A stretch of DNA of 64,000 bases from Pseudomonas sp. G.S.17 (GCF_038096165.1 NZ_CP151076.1:5205501-5269500); one strand, 5' to 3'; shown: positions 53,315-64,000, counted from the stretch's first letter. Notes: generated by a model not told the origin, from the sequence alone. A program made the numbers and translations.

Positions 53315-56300
53315 CTACTGAATTTGTCGCCACATGATTCTCCTGTTACTCGTACCACCTAACTCAAGGTTCGGATTGGTGCCTGAGCCGCCCGAACCCG
53401 TACCAGTGCTTCCACCAAGGACCAGCAACTGATTGCCATCAGAACCGGTACTCAACGCAGCCGCCAAGAACGGCACGCCATCACTGATAGTGAAACCGCT
53501 TGATTTAGCGTCACTGGCATTTATCGCACCGTCGCCATTGGTATCGAGCACTGCGTAATTCAACATCTTGCCGTTGATTGCATCAATGTCCACCAGTCGA
53601 CCTGAGCCCGCGCTGGAGCAAGGGTCAGTAGTATCAACCGAAGCGGTAGTGAACAATACCCGGCCATACGTAAGCTGGGCGGGATAGATGACCCGCTCTC
53701 CAGTAGCCACGTTGTTGTAGATCAACGGCAAGAAATACCCTTTTTTGCTCGAGTAACTGACATCTGTCTCGCTTGTCGTGAAGTACTGGGCGGACGAACC
53801 CGCGAACGCCCCCGTAATGGATTGGGCTTGAAGATCGCTCTCGTGATAGTTGGCTGTCGTGGAGTCGGTATCCCGGACCGCGTAGAAAGTCTGTAGCGCG
53901 GTACTGGTTTTATCCGCAACCTCATTTAGCTTGCCGGTTCCGAAATAAACCATTTTGCCGCCACTCGGGTGGTTACCAACTACCGGCTGCGCAGTAATCG
54001 GCTGGTTAACACCGCGAGGAGCCGTAAACAGTGGAGAGCCGCCAAACCCGATCGTCCAGCTTGCAACGTTGGTACTAGTGAAATCGAATTTCCACATCTG
54101 CCCTTTCAAATCGCCGCCATAAGCGTACTGGATAACGCTCTGAGCATTAACGCGCAACCTCACTGATGACAGCCCGTTGTTGCCTGTGGAGTCGACCACG
54201 ATTTCCTTGATCAATGAGCCGTCGGCGATGTTCACCACAAACAGGGATGCGGCGCCGGACGTGCTGCCATAGCCGTTGGAAATGAATGCAGCCCAACGCC
54301 CGTCAGGCAGCTGCGCGACCTCCGGTTTGGCATAGGCATAGCCCATGTTGGTGTAGCCGGTGGTCGAATTCGTGATATTCCACAACGCGCTTATGGAGTT
54401 GCTTCCCGAAGCATCGAACAGTTGCAACGCATAGAAGCCCTTTCCACCGGCCCCCACACCGCCCAAGGCCAAAGTCTTCCACGCTGTACCAACCCGAGCA
54501 TCGACAACTGCTACCTGCCCATCCACAAGAAACTTGTGCGATACCCCATTGATGTAGCTGGTGCTGGCGATATAACGCAGGTTCGGCAGTACCGTGGAAG
54601 GCATGAACGCATAACGTCTAACACCATTAACGGGGTTGATGACATTCACAAACCCGTCGTTGGCGTTCACGACCAGGTTGGCGGACATGCTCGCTATTTT
54701 GGTATCAAGATACGCCGTATAACTGTTATCTGCAGCGGGATCGGACGCTGTTTTGGCGGAGGGAGAAGCAAAAGCCAGCGGGGAATTTATGATATCCCCC
54801 AGTAAAGCAGTTCGCACTTTCAAACCGGCCTTATTAGTGCCTTTACTCCATTCAACCAAGTCCGCACCCGTGATAAGCGTCGGCAAATTCAAATTAAGCG
54901 TGGCCTGCTGCGCCGACGAAAAATTAGGGTAACTCAGAGCCACAGCAACATTGGTCGCGGTATTCCACGATTGATAAGTCGCCGTCGCACCCGGCACGAT
55001 GGTGTCATCTGTCGACCAGTTAGGCGTTGTTTTATTTACGGTACCATTTGCGTTAAAAGCCAGAGACTTAATGGTGCCGCGCCAATCTGTTGGATCATAC
55101 TGGGTTTGATAGTACGCGCTGCTGCTCGACAAAATAGAAGAGTTTGACGCCCCGCCGCCGCCCGTACCCGCTCTTGAGGTGATGTCATTAAGCGCCGCCG
55201 ATAACGCGGCATTCAAGCCAGCGCTGTCAGTCGCCTGGTAATAAATCCCGTTCCCGTAACTGGCGGCTTTTGACAGCATTGCGTTCGCGGCGGTGAAGCC
55301 TACCGTGTAGGTAAACAGATTCTGTTTGGTAAAATCGGCGGCGTCCCAGCTTTTGCCGGCAGCATCAGTGCCGCCAGAACGTAGATCTATGTCGTATGCG
55401 AATTTGGCAATGTCATCGAGATAGAGCGTATCGCCTTCTCCGTCGCCGTTAAGGTTGTCGCCGTCATCAGCGCTGTTGCCGTCCCAATTGGGCAATCGAG
55501 AACCACCCAACGGATCATTGCTCGGAAACGTTCGGTCATAAGTTGGCAAGCCGTCGGTAATGACCACGCTGTAATTTTTCTGACAACGATATTGGATGGG
55601 ACTGGTATAGGTGGTCGGCGTGGAGTTGTAGTAGGGAGATATTCCTCGAAAATATCGGGTAACCTCATAGTAAGTCTCTGCCAATGGGGTGTTCGCAATG
55701 GCCCCAAGATTATTGATGGCGGCAATAAGATCCGTGTAGTTTTTATCAGCACTGGTTTGGGGGGTATTGGTTGTCACAGATAAATCGGAAATCGATCTGG
55801 CAATATTGCCGCCCGGCCCGGAATTGTTTGATGTTGGAGGGTTGAATGTCGCCAGACCAATTCGAAGATTACGGTTACTGGTAACCAGCGCCGTAGAAAC
55901 CGTACGGGCAACATTGATGCGGTAGTCATTCGGGACCGATGTGTCGATCGTGTAGTCTTTTTTAGACAAGGTCGTCGACGCTAACAAGTAGCCGATATAA
56001 TTGACGGTATAGCGAGTATTACCGCTACCCACCGGGTCTGGCAGCTTCAAACAAACGACACCTGCCGGAGTGTATTTGTAGAACCCGAGATACCCGGTCG
56101 AACACCCTCCTCGCTTCAAACTACTAATAAAAAGATTGGTATTATCCATGTCCAGCGCGCTAACAGATCCGCAACCACTGTCAGAATTACAGGCATAAAC
56201 CTGCGTCTGCACGACTGCAGGATTATAGCCCGTCGCCCAGATAATATTATTCATACTCCCTGAGTCATCAACGAGGAGCATCACATTTGGCGTGACCGAC

Positions 56301-56437
56301 CCGGCAGTCAGTAACGGGGAGTCCGAGGGAGTAAAGGCGTAAGCGGATGAGGCAGTACCAAATCCCAACAAGGCTCCTGCGAAGAGTTTCGACAACCAGA
56401 TCAGCAATGAGCCGGGGGATTTAATAAAGCCTGGCAT
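53315..56437 (-). CDS. pilY1: pilus tip adhesin PilY1
   Basis: A 1040-residue secreted adhesin capping type IV pili. Signal peptide at 1-34 (ending SSAYA), N-terminal von Willebrand A-type domain with MIDAS DDSGSM (57-62), acidic Asp-rich loops around 315-340, and a C-terminal seven-bladed beta-propeller (about 530-1020) with the calcium loop DTNGDGAIN (about 960-970), which in P. aeruginosa controls twitching. Start ATG 56437 has GGAGAG upstream and overlaps the pilX end by 17 bp. No pilY2 follows; pilE comes next. Confidence 0.95.
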   Translation of the reverse strand: MPGFIKSPGSLLIWLSKLFAGALLGFGTASSAYAFTPSDSPLLTAGSVTPNVMLLVDDSGSMNNIIWATGYNPAVVQTQVYACNSDSGCGSVSALDMDNTNLFISSLKRGGCSTGYLGFYKYTPAGVVCLKLPDPVGSGNTRYTVNYIGYLLASTTLSKKDYTIDTSVPNDYRINVARTVSTALVTSNRNLRIGLATFNPPTSNNSGPGGNIARSISDLSVTTNTPQTSADKNYTDLIAAINNLGAIANTPLAETYYEVTRYFRGISPYYNSTPTTYTSPIQYRCQKNYSVVITDGLPTYDRTFPSNDPLGGSRLPNWDGNSADDGDNLNGDGEGDTLYLDDIAKFAYDIDLRSGGTDAAGKSWDAADFTKQNLFTYTVGFTAANAMLSKAASYGNGIYYQATDSAGLNAALSAALNDITSRAGTGGGGASNSSILSSSSAYYQTQYDPTDWRGTIKSLAFNANGTVNKTTPNWSTDDTIVPGATATYQSWNTATNVAVALSYPNFSSAQQATLNLNLPTLITGADLVEWSKGTNKAGLKVRTALLGDIINSPLAFASPSAKTASDPAADNSYTAYLDTKIASMSANLVVNANDGFVNVINPVNGVRRYAFMPSTVLPNLRYIASTSYINGVSHKFLVDGQVAVVDARVGTAWKTLALGGVGAGGKGFYALQLFDASGSNSISALWNITNSTTGYTNMGYAYAKPEVAQLPDGRWAAFISNGYGSTSGAASLFVVNIADGSLIKEIVVDSTGNNGLSSVRLRVNAQSVIQYAYGGDLKGQMWKFDFTSTNVASWTIGFGGSPLFTAPRGVNQPITAQPVVGNHPSGGKMVYFGTGKLNEVADKTSTALQTFYAVRDTDSTTANYHESDLQAQSITGAFAGSSAQYFTTSETDVSYSSKKGYFLPLIYNNVATGERVIYPAQLTYGRVLFTTASVDTTDPCSSAGSGRLVDIDAINGKMLNYAVLDTNGDGAINASDAKSSGFTISDGVPFLAAALSTGSDGNQLLVLGGSTGTGSGGSGTNPNLELGGTSNRRIMWRQIQ

Positions 56438-56948
56438 AAATACTCTCCACCACTGTACGCGAACCACCCTGGGAACCGACCAAACCTACACCGGTTATTC
56501 TATAAAGTGTCCATGGAAGACTTTCATCCAACCCAAAACTTGCATTGACCGGATCCTTCGTTGTCCCGATCTTCTGAACACCATAAAGTCCCCCTGCGGT
56601 AGCAACCCATGTCACTCCGGAAGTCACATTCAAACCAGCGGCGGCGACCGTAGCGGCCTCTGTGGGTGGCGCGCACTTGATTACACTGGCGCATGCAGAG
56701 ATGGTGTAAGCGGGCCTCTGTACCTCAACCTCGGCTACGCGAAGGGCCGCTTCTGCAAACTGAAAAGACTGATTACGCAACTGCACACTGCCGGACATTT
56801 TTTCCTGAAGCGTTGCGTTTTGCATGGATGAAATGCCGACCAGTGTCAATAGCAGCAGGAAGATCAGGCTGACTACCAGCACCATGCCTCGCTGAGAAAC
56901 ACTGCACGGGCCCTGACAACAAAAGCCACGTTTATCAATAGTCGGCAT
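56421..56948 (-). CDS. pilX: type IV minor pilin PilX
   Basis: A 175-residue PilX-type minor pilin. The cleavage site is QRGMVLVVSLIFLLLLTLVG with Met at +1, after an unusually long ~21-residue leader containing two Cys; it lacks Glu5 (Val-Ser in place), as PilX proteins do. C-terminal part with paired Cys (SACASVIKCA). The ATG directly follows the pilW stop without a gap. Confidence 0.9.
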   Translation of the reverse strand: MPTIDKRGFCCQGPCSVSQRGMVLVVSLIFLLLLTLVGISSMQNATLQEKMSGSVQLRNQSFQFAEAALRVAEVEVQRPAYTISACASVIKCAPPTEAATVAAAGLNVTSGVTWVATAGGLYGVQKIGTTKDPVNASFGLDESLPWTLYRITGVGLVGSQGGSRTVVESIYARLY

Positions 56949-57641
56949 CTATTTAAGCCTGTTCCGTAGAGCTGCCACGACGCTGAACCGCTGCGCACTG
57001 ACCTTGCCAGCCGGATCACTGAGCGTGAGCGCAATGTTCACGCTTCGTATAAGCGCTGGGTCGGGGGGATTAGCGGAGTAACTGGTAACCGCATTGTCAG
57101 AAGCATTATTGGCCAGGCCAAATAGCAGGTTAAATGCGGTCACGTTGCTAACCAAAGGCTGATTGCCCAAGGTGATTTGAGCATTTGCGAATCTGTACAC
57201 CAGCCTTCTGATCGGAAATGCCAACTGACCACTTGTGGGAGTACTGACGCCCGAGTAAGCGGTCGCGGATGACTTGCAGTCAGAACGTATTGTCCAATTT
57301 GGCACCGTGCCCGTGGTGCTACTGGCAGCGCTAATTAACGTCAATGTACCGGTGGCGCTGTCCCAACTGATCGGTGTGGTCTGAGCGGCTCTGAAATCAC
57401 TGTTTATGCTGGAGTCGAGCACCGTTTGCAGGCAGCCGAACATTCCAACCATGCGAATTTCCTGGACCATTTTACTCAGTACAAATCGCGCATCTTCCTG
57501 CATGATTGAAGATGCATTTTGACTGACATAGGTAGTCTTCGCGCTCACAAAAATCTGCGTCACGCCCAAGAGAATCACCAACCCCAAAACCAGGGATATC
57601 ATGATTTCAATCAGTCCGAACCCTGCCGACCGATTTTTCAT
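56949..57641 (-). CDS. pilW: type IV minor pilin PilW
   Basis: A 230-residue minor pilin with leader MKNRSAG and helix FGLIEIMISLVLGLVILLG, Glu5 present, then PilW-type EDARFVLSKMVQEIRMVGMFGC and a second Cys at IRSDCKSS. It forms the priming complex with PilV, PilX, FimU and PilY1. Translation is coupled to pilV through an ATGA overlap. Confidence 0.92.
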   Translation of the reverse strand: MKNRSAGFGLIEIMISLVLGLVILLGVTQIFVSAKTTYVSQNASSIMQEDARFVLSKMVQEIRMVGMFGCLQTVLDSSINSDFRAAQTTPISWDSATGTLTLISAASSTTGTVPNWTIRSDCKSSATAYSGVSTPTSGQLAFPIRRLVYRFANAQITLGNQPLVSNVTAFNLLFGLANNASDNAVTSYSANPPDPALIRSVNIALTLSDPAGKVSAQRFSVVAALRNRLK

Positions 57642-58081
57642 GGGCCAACCTGACTGGTCAGTGTGAACACTTGCAGCGTATTGGCAGCATTGGCAGCCCG
57701 CGAGTCATTCCAGGTAATAGTGATAGTCACCACCCTTTGCAACACTCCAATTGTTGCGTTGGCGCCGACCCCGCCCAGATTAGTAACGTTGGTTCCAAAA
57801 TCGAAAAGGTCCTGCGTCCTTGGCACTGCAAGGTTTCCAGCAGTCGGAGCAGCTGCGAGGGAAGCGAGTCGGTAATCAGCGCTTGGATTCGCCCTGATCC
57901 GGTCCATCATGTCGTAGGCAACAAAACTCGCCTGAGTGCCGATTCGCGAACTGTCGGTGTATTTGAGCGCATTGAGCTGAATCGCCGCTGCGCCCAGCAT
58001 GCCGATGGCCAGGATCAGCACTGACACCAGCACTTCAATCAGCGTCATCCCTGTTTGCGTACTGCTACTGCCTTTCTTCAT
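57638..58081 (-). CDS. pilV: type IV minor pilin PilV
   Basis: A 147-residue minor pilin: leader ending QTG, helix MTLIEVLVSVLILAIGML with Glu5, and the PilV-type AYDMMDRIRANP. ATG 58081 overlaps the fimU stop (ATGA); an upstream in-frame start would place the leader too far away. Part of fimU-pilVWXY1E. Confidence 0.93.
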   Translation of the reverse strand: MKKGSSSTQTGMTLIEVLVSVLILAIGMLGAAAIQLNALKYTDSSRIGTQASFVAYDMMDRIRANPSADYRLASLAAAPTAGNLAVPRTQDLFDFGTNVTNLGGVGANATIGVLQRVVTITITWNDSRAANAANTLQVFTLTSQVGP

Positions 58082-58548
58082 ATGCAGCTTCCGCCTAAAA
58101 CTATTCGTCCATTCAGGCAAACATTTATCGTTCTGGTAATGGTGCCCGATGTGTAGGTCATTACTACGGGTGCTGCAAACCCATTGAGCGCCCCCAGATT
58201 GTTGAATTCGATTACTGAAACCCCTCCCGTATTGACCAGCGCCCCGCTGGTCATCGCAGCGGTTCGACGTAAAGCAGTCGCCGCAGTTGGAGAAGCAGAC
58301 AGCACCACCATCAGATCGGTGTTCCAGGCAGCCCCCGCCACCGGCAACACCTGCGTGCTTACACCACGGTTTATCGCCTCCAGCCGAGCAAAGTTGAGCG
58401 CCCGCTGCAACGTAGTCACTTCGGCATCCGCTTTTGAGTTCTGGATGACACTGGTAAAACTGGGAATCGCAATCGCCGCCAGAATACCCACCAAGGACAC
58501 AGTGACTAACAATTCGATCAGGCTGAAGCCCTTGGCGCGGTGGCTCAT
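58078..58548 (-). CDS. fimU: GspH/FimT-family minor pilin FimU
   Basis: A 156-residue prepilin with leader MSHRAKG and FSLIELLVTVSLVGILAAIA, GspH-like ALNFARLEAINRGV, and a C-terminal pair of Cys (NVCLNGR, GGSCI). First gene of the minus-strand minor-pilin operon; its promoter must lie in the 132-bp gap to the divergent fimT. Confidence 0.92.
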   Translation of the reverse strand: MSHRAKGFSLIELLVTVSLVGILAAIAIPSFTSVIQNSKADAEVTTLQRALNFARLEAINRGVSTQVLPVAGAAWNTDLMVVLSASPTAATALRRTAAMTSGALVNTGGVSVIEFNNLGALNGFAAPVVMTYTSGTITRTINVCLNGRIVLGGSCI

Positions 58549-58680
58549 TGAGTGTCTCCTAGACGTTACAACTATAGGGCAGCGGCTGCGTCCTGAAGTT
58601 GACTGAAGGATATACGGTTGTTTAGTCAGGACGAATGCCCGGATGGCGTTCAGGTGAAGTATTTTCAGGGAGGAATGCTC

Positions 58681-59181
58681 ATGAAGCAGGCAGGTTTCAC
58701 GCTTGTCGAGTTGATGGTGACGCTGGTGCTGCTGGCGGTGATTTCGCTCGTGGCGTTACCGGCGCTTGGGGAAATGGTCGATGCGCAGCGGCGGCAGGAC
58801 GCGGCGCAGCAGTTGGCCAGCGGCATACGCACGGCCCGCACCGAAGCGATCCTGCGTAATCAGGTCGTCACCATCCACAGCATCGACGCTGACTGGAGCA
58901 ATGGCTGGCGAATCATTGCGGATAAGGATGGCAAGGGGCCTGACGACGACGATCCGGTGCTTGTGGAGCGAGCGGCCAGTGGGAAAGTCAGGGTTGTTGG
59001 AAATACACACCTGGCGAGCCGTATCAGTTTCAATGGCCTGGGCGCACTCAATGGATTGTTCAACGGAACGTTGTCTGTTTGCCTGAAAGAGAAACCCGTG
59101 AGTCGTTATCAGGTTGTATTGGCGTTGACGGGCCGGGTCACAATCAAGAATGAGGAGAAGCCTGAGGCGTTATGTGGGTAA
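58681..59181 (+). CDS. fimT: GspH/FimT-family prepilin
   Basis: A 166-residue prepilin: leader MKQAG, helix FTLVELMVTLVLLAVISLVA with Glu5, and ASGIRTARTEAILRNQVV and FNGLGALNG as in FimU/FimT. ATG 58681 has GGGAGGA at the best distance; the ATG at 58675 is too close. Divergent from fimU. FimT homologues bind DNA for uptake in some bacteria; a cluster of Lys/Arg near the C-terminus (VTIKNEEK) is modest, so that role is uncertain. Confidence 0.9.
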   Translation: MKQAGFTLVELMVTLVLLAVISLVALPALGEMVDAQRRQDAAQQLASGIRTARTEAILRNQVVTIHSIDADWSNGWRIIADKDGKGPDDDDPVLVERAASGKVRVVGNTHLASRISFNGLGALNGLFNGTLSVCLKEKPVSRYQVVLALTGRVTIKNEEKPEALCG

Positions 59182-59211
59182 CGCAAATGGGCTCGGGCGC
59201 TGTTGGAGCGA

Positions 59212-59289
59212 GGCTTGCCCGCGAATCAGGCGGCGCGGTAGAACAGACCTACCGCGTTATCGTTCTTCGCGGGCAAGCCTCGCTCCAAC
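59212..59289. repeat. REP pair with an internal hairpin (GTTGGAGCG type)
   Basis: GTTGGAGCGAGGCTTGCCCG and the inverted CGGGCAAGCCTCGCTCCAAC enclose the hairpin GCGGTAG-AACAGAC-CTACCGC (59235-59255). The same plan is seen at 16790-16876. It lies between convergent fimT and ispH. Confidence 0.88.
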
Positions 59290-59308
59290 AAAATAAATCA
59301 CTCTCGCA

Positions 59309-60256
59309 TCACAACAACGATTTGACCCGCAATTCCTTGGGCATCGAGAAGATGACGTTCTCGGCGCGGCCGGCCAGCTCGTCTGCGCCGGTGGCGCCCC
59401 AGGCGTGGAGCTGCTGGATTACGCCGCGCACCAGAACTTCGGGGGCTGAAGCGCCAGCGGTAATGCCGATGCGCTCGACACCGTCGAACCAGCTGCGCTG
59501 CATGTCTTCGGCGCCGTCGATCAGGTAGGCCGGGGTCGCCATGCGTTCGGCGAGTTCGCGCAAACGGTTGGAGTTGGAGCTGTTCGGGCTGCCGACCACC
59601 AACACCACATCGCATTCGTCAGCCAGCAACTTGACCGCATCCTGGCGGTTTTGCGTGGCATAGCAGATATCGTCCTTGCGTGGCCCGCCGATGGCCGGGA
59701 AACGGCTGCGCAATGCGTCGATGACCCGGCTAGTGTCGTCCATGGACAAGGTCGTCTGAGTCACGAACGCCAGGGATTCAGGGTTGCGCACTTGCAGGTT
59801 GGCGACGTCCTGTTCGTCTTCCACCAGATAGATCGCGCCGCCATTGCTGGCGTCGTATTGACCCATGGTGCCTTCGACTTCGGGATGGCCCTGGTGGCCG
59901 ATGAGGATGCACTCACGACCGTCGCGGCTGTAACGCGCCACTTCGATGTGCACCTTGGTCACCAGCGGGCACGTCGCGTCGAATACTTTCAAGCCACGCC
60001 CGGCGGCTTCAGTGCGAACTGCCTGAGAAACACCGTGGGCGCTGAAAATCACGATGACGTCATCCGGCACCTGATCCAGCTCTTCGACGAAGATCGCACC
60101 ACGTGCGCGCAGGTCTTCGACGACAAATTTGTTATGAACCACTTCATGGCGCACATAGATCGGCGGACCAAACACTTCCAGGGCACGATTGACGATTTCG
60201 ATCGCACGGTCCACTCCAGCGCAGAAGCCGCGGGGGTTGGCGAGTTTGATTTGCAT
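59309..60256 (-). CDS. ispH: 4-hydroxy-3-methylbut-2-enyl diphosphate reductase
   Basis: A 315-residue iron-sulfur enzyme for the last step of the MEP isoprenoid pathway. The three cluster Cys are visible: Cys12 ([11 protein letters not shown]), one in [12 protein letters not shown] (about 96) and one in [11 protein letters not shown] (about 197); [11 protein letters not shown] and ITAGASAPE are substrate-site blocks. Last gene of the ileS-lspA-fkpB-ispH set. Confidence 0.97.
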   Translation of the reverse strand: MQIKLANPRGFCAGVDRAIEIVNRALEVFGPPIYVRHEVVHNKFVVEDLRARGAIFVEELDQVPDDVIVIFSAHGVSQAVRTEAAGRGLKVFDATCPLVTKVHIEVARYSRDGRECILIGHQGHPEVEGTMGQYDASNGGAIYLVEDEQDVANLQVRNPESLAFVTQTTLSMDDTSRVIDALRSRFPAIGGPRKDDICYATQNRQDAVKLLADECDVVLVVGSPNSSNSNRLRELAERMATPAYLIDGAEDMQRSWFDGVERIGITAGASAPEVLVRGVIQQLHAWGATGADELAGRAENVIFSMPKELRVKSLL

Positions 60257-60283
60257 AGCGTGCCTCGTGTCTACGTGCGGAAC

Positions 60284-60303
60284 AGCCCGACCGGAGTCGG
60301 GCT
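60284..60303 (-). other. hairpin between fkpB and ispH
   Basis: AGCCCGAC-CGGA-GTCGGGCT: an 8-bp stem with a four-base loop in the 71-bp gap. It has no T run, so it is more likely a processing or attenuating element than a full terminator. Confidence 0.4.
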
Positions 60304-60327
60304 GACTTTCTAACCCAGCGTCAGGCC

Positions 60328-60795
60328 TCAGAGCGCCTTGACCTCGAAAATCTCGACTTCGAAGTTCAGGGTCTTGCCCGCCAACGGGTGGTTGAAGTCG
60401 ATGGTCACTTGCTCATCATCGAATACCTTCACCACGCCCGGCAGCTCAGTATTGGCCGCATCGTTGAAGATCACCAGCAGGCCTTCAGACAAATCCATGT
60501 CCTTGAACTGCGAACGCGGGATGATCTGGACGTTTTGCGGGTTTGGCTGACCAAAGGCGTTTTCCGGCAGGACCTGCACGGTGCGCTTGTCGCCAGCCTT
60601 GAAGCCGAACAACGCGGCTTCAAAGCCGGGCAACAGGTTGCCATCACCGACCTTGAACGTGGCCGGGGCCTTGTCAAAGGTGCTGTCTACCGTATCGCCG
60701 TTTTCCAGACGCAAGGCAAAATGCAGGGTGACTTCGGTGTTCTGACCGATGCGTTGCGCTTTCGCGGCGCTGTCGGCCAATAACTGTTCAGTCAT
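60328..60795 (-). CDS. fkpB: FKBP-type peptidyl-prolyl isomerase (SlpA/FkpB type)
   Basis: A 155-residue FKBP/SlyD-type prolyl isomerase and chaperone: [51 protein letters not shown], and the inserted flap domain with [16 protein letters not shown]. It lacks the His-rich tail of SlyD. ATG 60795 overlaps the lspA stop by eight bases; in-frame sequence upstream belongs to lspA. Confidence 0.94.
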   Translation of the reverse strand: MTEQLLADSAAKAQRIGQNTEVTLHFALRLENGDTVDSTFDKAPATFKVGDGNLLPGFEAALFGFKAGDKRTVQVLPENAFGQPNPQNVQIIPRSQFKDMDLSEGLLVIFNDAANTELPGVVKVFDDEQVTIDFNHPLAGKTLNFEVEIFEVKAL

Positions 60796-61294
60796 TAACG
60801 GGCTCTCCGGTTTTCTTGCTCTTGAACATATCCAGCGCCAGCATGATTGCACCGACGGTGATCGCACTGTCGGCAACATTGAACGCCGGGAAGCGGTATT
60901 CGTTGCGCCAGTGTACAAAGATGAAATCGATCACATGGCCCAGCGCGATGCGGTCATAGAGGTTGCCCAGAGCGCCCCCCAAAACCAGCGCCAGCGCCAC
61001 GGCGAGCCAGGTTTCATCCCGGCCCAGGCGTTTAAGCCAGACCACCAGCACCGCACTGACCACGACCGCGATCAGGGCGAACAGCCAGCGTTGCCAGCCC
61101 GAACTGTCGGCCAGAAAGCTGAATGCCGCGCCCGTGTTGTAGGCCAGGGTCCAGCTGAAGTAGTCCGGAATCACGATGATCTGTTGATACAGGCTCAGCG
61201 TGTTTTCGAAGTAATACTTGCTGGCCTGGTCGATGACCAGGACCAGCACACTCAGCCAGAGCCAGGCCAGACGGCCGAAACCTGCCTTAGGCAT
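60788..61294 (-). CDS. lspA: lipoprotein signal peptidase (SPase II)
   Basis: A 168-residue inner-membrane aspartic peptidase with four spans and both catalytic aspartates in [15 protein letters not shown] and FNVADSAIT. It cleaves lipoprotein signal peptides such as the one on BamD in this window. ATG 61294 ([12 protein letters not shown]) overlaps the ileS stop by eight bases; a start five codons upstream is less likely. Confidence 0.96.
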   Translation of the reverse strand: MPKAGFGRLAWLWLSVLVLVIDQASKYYFENTLSLYQQIIVIPDYFSWTLAYNTGAAFSFLADSSGWQRWLFALIAVVVSAVLVVWLKRLGRDETWLAVALALVLGGALGNLYDRIALGHVIDFIFVHWRNEYRFPAFNVADSAITVGAIMLALDMFKSKKTGEPVND

Positions 61295-64000
61295 AGTGAC
61301 GAACCTCACCCGAACCGCTGATATTGTCGACGCAACGACCGCAGATTTCCGGATGCTCTGGATCTACGCCAACGTCAGCGCGGTGATGCCAGCAACGGGC
61401 GCACTTCGGATGGCCTGACTTGACCACTTTCAGCTTCAGACCAGCAACCTCGGTGACCACCGCATCGGCAGGCGCATCAAGCAACGGCGCGACGCTGGCA
61501 GTCGATGTGATCAGCACGAAGCGCAGTTCGTTGCCGAGTCTGGCCAGGTCCGCAACCAGCGAATCCTGGGCATACAAGGTCACTTCAGCTTGCAGGTTGC
61601 CACCAATGGCCTTGGCTGCCCGCAGGTTTTCCATTTCCTTGTTGACCGCGACTTTGACTTCCATGATCCGCTCCCAGTAGGCGCGGTCCAGTTCGAAGTC
61701 AGCCGGCATTTCGCTCAGGCCTTCGTACCAGGTGTTGAGCATCACGGATTCGTTACGCTCGCCCGGCAGGTACTGCCACAGCTCGTCGGCGGTGAACGCC
61801 AGGATCGGCGCGATCCAGCGCACCAGCGCCTCGGAGATGTGGAACAGCGCGGTCTGGCATGAGCGCCGTGCCGTGCTGTCGGCCGCCGTGGTGTACTGAC
61901 GGTCCTTGATGATGTCCAGATAGAAGCCGCCCAGCTCCTGCACGCAGAAGTTGTGGACCTTCGAGTAGACGTTCCAGAAACGGTATTCGCCGTAGTGCTC
62001 TTGCAGTTCGCGTTGCAGCAGCGCAGCGCGATCCACGGCCCAGCGATCCAGCGCGAGCATTTCTTCGGCGGGCAGGATATCGGTCGCCGGGTTGAAGCCG
62101 GTCAGGTTCGAGAGCATGAACCGTGCAGTGTTGCGGATCCGCCGATAGGCGTCTGCGCTGCGCTGCAGGATCTGATCGGACACCGCCATCTCGCCGGAGT
62201 AGTCAGTTGCGGAAACCCACAGACGCATGATGTCGGCGCCCAGGGAATCGTTGACCTTCTGCGGCGCAACCACGTTGTTCAACGACTTGGACATCTTGCG
62301 ACCGTTTTCGTCGACGACGAAACCGTGGGTCAGCAATTCGCGATACGGAGCGTGGTCGTCCAGCATGCAACCGGTCAGCAAGGACGAGTGGAACCAGCCA
62401 CGGTGTTGGTCCGAGCCTTCCAGGTACAGATCGGCGCGCGGACCAGTCTCGTGGCCCATCGGGTGCGAACCGCGCAGGACATGCCAATGCGTGGTGCCGG
62501 AATCGAACCAGACGTCCAGGGTGTCGGAGATCTTGTCGTACTTCGACGCTTCATCACCGAGCAACTCGGCGGCATCCAGCTTGAACCAGGCTTCGATGCC
62601 TTCCTGCTCGACACGCAGGGCAACCTCTTCCATCAGCTCGACGGTACGCGGGTGCAGCTCGCCGCTTTCCTTGTGCAGGAAGAACGGGATCGGCACGCCC
62701 CAGTTGCGCTGACGCGAGATGCACCAGTCAGGACGATTGGCGATCATCGAGTGCAGGCGCGCCTGGCCCCAGGCCGGTACGAACTGGGTGTCTTCGATGG
62801 CTTTGACGGCACGCTCGCGCAAGGTTTCGCCGGTTTCCGGCTGCTTGTCCATGCCCACGAACCACTGCGCCGTAGCGCGGTAGATCAGCGGCGATTTGTG
62901 GCGCCAGCAGTGCATGTAGCTGTGCGTGATGGTTTCGGTGTCCATCAGACTGCCGACTTCGGCCAGCTTGTCGATGATGTTCTGGTTGGCCTTGAAGATG
63001 AACTGGCCACCGAAGAATTCCAGCGACTCGACATACACGCCGTTGCTCTGCACCGGGCTGATGATGTCGTCGTTGGTCAGGCCGTAGCTCTTGCTGATCA
63101 CGAAGTCGTCGACGCCATAAGCGGGCGAACAGTGAACAACGCCAGTACCGGCGCCCAACTCGACGTAGTCAGCCAGATACACCGGCGACAGGCGATCATA
63201 GAACGGGTGACGGAAGTTGATCAGCTCAAGCTCGGCACCGGTCGTGGTGGCGATCACTGTGCCTTGCAGCTTGTAGCGCGCCAGACACGACTCGACCAGC
63301 TCCGAAGCCAGCACCAGCAACTTGTCACCGACATCGACCAGCGAGTATTCGAACTCGGGGTGAACGTTCAGCGCCTGGTTGGCAGGAATGGTCCACGGGG
63401 TGGTGGTCCAGATGACGATGGATGCAGGTTTGCTCAACGAAGGCAGGCCAAAGGCCGCAGCCAGTTTGGCTTCATCGGCAATCGGGAAAGCCACGTCGAT
63501 GGTCGAAGACTTTTTGTCCTGATATTCGACTTCCGCTTCAGCCAGCGCCGAACCGCAATCGAAACACCAGTTCACTGGCTTGAGGCCCTTGAACACGAAA
63601 CCGCCCTTGACCATTTCCGCCAGCGCACGGATTTCTCCGGCTTCGTTGGCGAAGTCCATGGTGCGGTACGGATTGTCCCAGTCGCCCAGCACGCCCAGGC
63701 GGATGAACTCGGCTTTCTGGCCTTCGATTTGCTCGGCCGCGTAGGCGCGGCACAACTCGCGAGTCTTGTCCGCAGGCAGGTTCTTGCCGTGGGTGACTTC
63801 GACCTTGTGCTCGATCGGCAAGCCATGGCAGTCCCAACCCGGAACATAAGGCGCGTCGAAACCCGAAAGGGTTTTCGAGCGGATGATCATGTCCTTGAGA
63901 ATCTTGTTTACGGCGTGACCGATGTGAATATTGCCGTTGGCGTAAGGAGGGCCGTCGTGCAGGACGAACTTTGGACGATCCTTGCCAATTTCGCGCAGCT
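61287..64000 (-). CDS. ileS: isoleucyl-tRNA synthetase, N-terminus cut by window edge
   Basis: Class I aminoacyl-tRNA synthetase, here ~904 residues of an expected ~940. The frame is open to the window end, starting ..[32 protein letters not shown], so the HIGH signature is present and only about the first 35-40 residues are missing. KMSKS is present in [10 protein letters not shown]. An editing domain lies between them, and a C-terminal zinc finger with CARCWHHR and CGRCVDN is complete, so this is the type with a terminal zinc site. Followed by lspA with overlap. Confidence 0.97.
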   Translation of the reverse strand, partial: LREIGKDRPKFVLHDGPPYANGNIHIGHAVNKILKDMIIRSKTLSGFDAPYVPGWDCHGLPIEHKVEVTHGKNLPADKTRELCRAYAAEQIEGQKAEFIRLGVLGDWDNPYRTMDFANEAGEIRALAEMVKGGFVFKGLKPVNWCFDCGSALAEAEVEYQDKKSSTIDVAFPIADEAKLAAAFGLPSLSKPASIVIWTTTPWTIPANQALNVHPEFEYSLVDVGDKLLVLASELVESCLARYKLQGTVIATTTGAELELINFRHPFYDRLSPVYLADYVELGAGTGVVHCSPAYGVDDFVISKSYGLTNDDIISPVQSNGVYVESLEFFGGQFIFKANQNIIDKLAEVGSLMDTETITHSYMHCWRHKSPLIYRATAQWFVGMDKQPETGETLRERAVKAIEDTQFVPAWGQARLHSMIANRPDWCISRQRNWGVPIPFFLHKESGELHPRTVELMEEVALRVEQEGIEAWFKLDAAELLGDEASKYDKISDTLDVWFDSGTTHWHVLRGSHPMGHETGPRADLYLEGSDQHRGWFHSSLLTGCMLDDHAPYRELLTHGFVVDENGRKMSKSLNNVVAPQKVNDSLGADIMRLWVSATDYSGEMAVSDQILQRSADAYRRIRNTARFMLSNLTGFNPATDILPAEEMLALDRWAVDRAALLQRELQEHYGEYRFWNVYSKVHNFCVQELGGFYLDIIKDRQYTTAADSTARRSCQTALFHISEALVRWIAPILAFTADELWQYLPGERNESVMLNTWYEGLSEMPADFELDRAYWERIMEVKVAVNKEMENLRAAKAIGGNLQAEVTLYAQDSLVADLARLGNELRFVLITSTASVAPLLDAPADAVVTEVAGLKLKVVKSGHPKCARCWHHRADVGVDPEHPEICGRCVDNISGSGEVRHYA

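Overview
The window is a stretch of a Pseudomonas chromosome, most likely of the fluorescens/putida/syringae side of the genus. The evidence is the GC-rich coding, the many Pseudomonas-type REP palindromes (cores like GAGCGAGCTTGCTCGC), and a gene order that largely matches, from memory, the conserved Pseudomonas block ampE-ampD ... nadC-pilA-pilBCD-coaE-yacG ... clpB-pgeF-rluD-bamD-pilSR ... ispH-fkpB-lspA-ileS. Both edges cut genes: an IS630-type transposase on the left and ileS on the right.

Layout. 1-3700: IS630-type transposase, an AEC-family transporter and a Tat-exported PhoD phosphatase. 3921-11609: the fructose PTS operon fruBKA with its divergent regulator fruR (TTG start, Cra-like operators between), and a TatD-type DNase. 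11786-16785: ampDE (peptidoglycan recycling/beta-lactamase signalling), a DUF1631 gene and nadC. 17284-29374: an accessory exopolysaccharide locus (beta-barrel, short OPX protein, BY-kinase co-polymerase, initiating phosphotransferase, flippase, two glycosyltransferases, polymerase, GH5 glycosidase) between nadC and pilA. Two small unknown genes, a terminator and tRNA-Thr follow. 30465-36891: pilA divergent from pilBCD, then coaE, yacG and a membrane/periplasmic gene pair. 37133-41481: DUF1780, MOSC, DUF3094, NADH dehydrogenase II and a MASE1-GGDEF cyclase. 41654-42087: a four-tRNA operon (Asn-Pro-Lys-Pro in transcription order) with a strong promoter. 42395-48707: clpB, a nested-palindrome mobile-like element, pgeF, rluD, bamD and a small zinc-finger-like protein. 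48697-51632: pilS-pilR. 51737-59181: thiO, the minor pilin operon fimU-pilV-pilW-pilX-pilY1-pilE on the minus strand, and fimT on the plus strand. 59309-64000: ispH, fkpB, lspA, ileS.

How it fits together. The window holds a near-complete surface-fibre module: major pilin, assembly ATPase, platform protein, prepilin peptidase, minor pilins with the PilY1 tip adhesin, and the PilS-PilR system expected to drive the sigma-54 promoter visible upstream of pilA. An exopolysaccharide factory sits next to pilA, and a diguanylate cyclase with GGEEF and an RxxD inhibitory site lies in the same window.

The most interesting part is the exopolysaccharide locus. Its export protein is very short and is encoded directly after an outer-membrane beta-barrel, which suggests a two-component outer-membrane exit instead of a self-contained Wza channel. 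Its leader carries an ops/RfaH-like element. It includes an antisense glycoside hydrolase, and a 417-bp tandem duplication built on REP palindromes separates the front of the locus from the polymerase. The second notable element is a ~268-bp MITE-like sequence 44 bp upstream of clpB.
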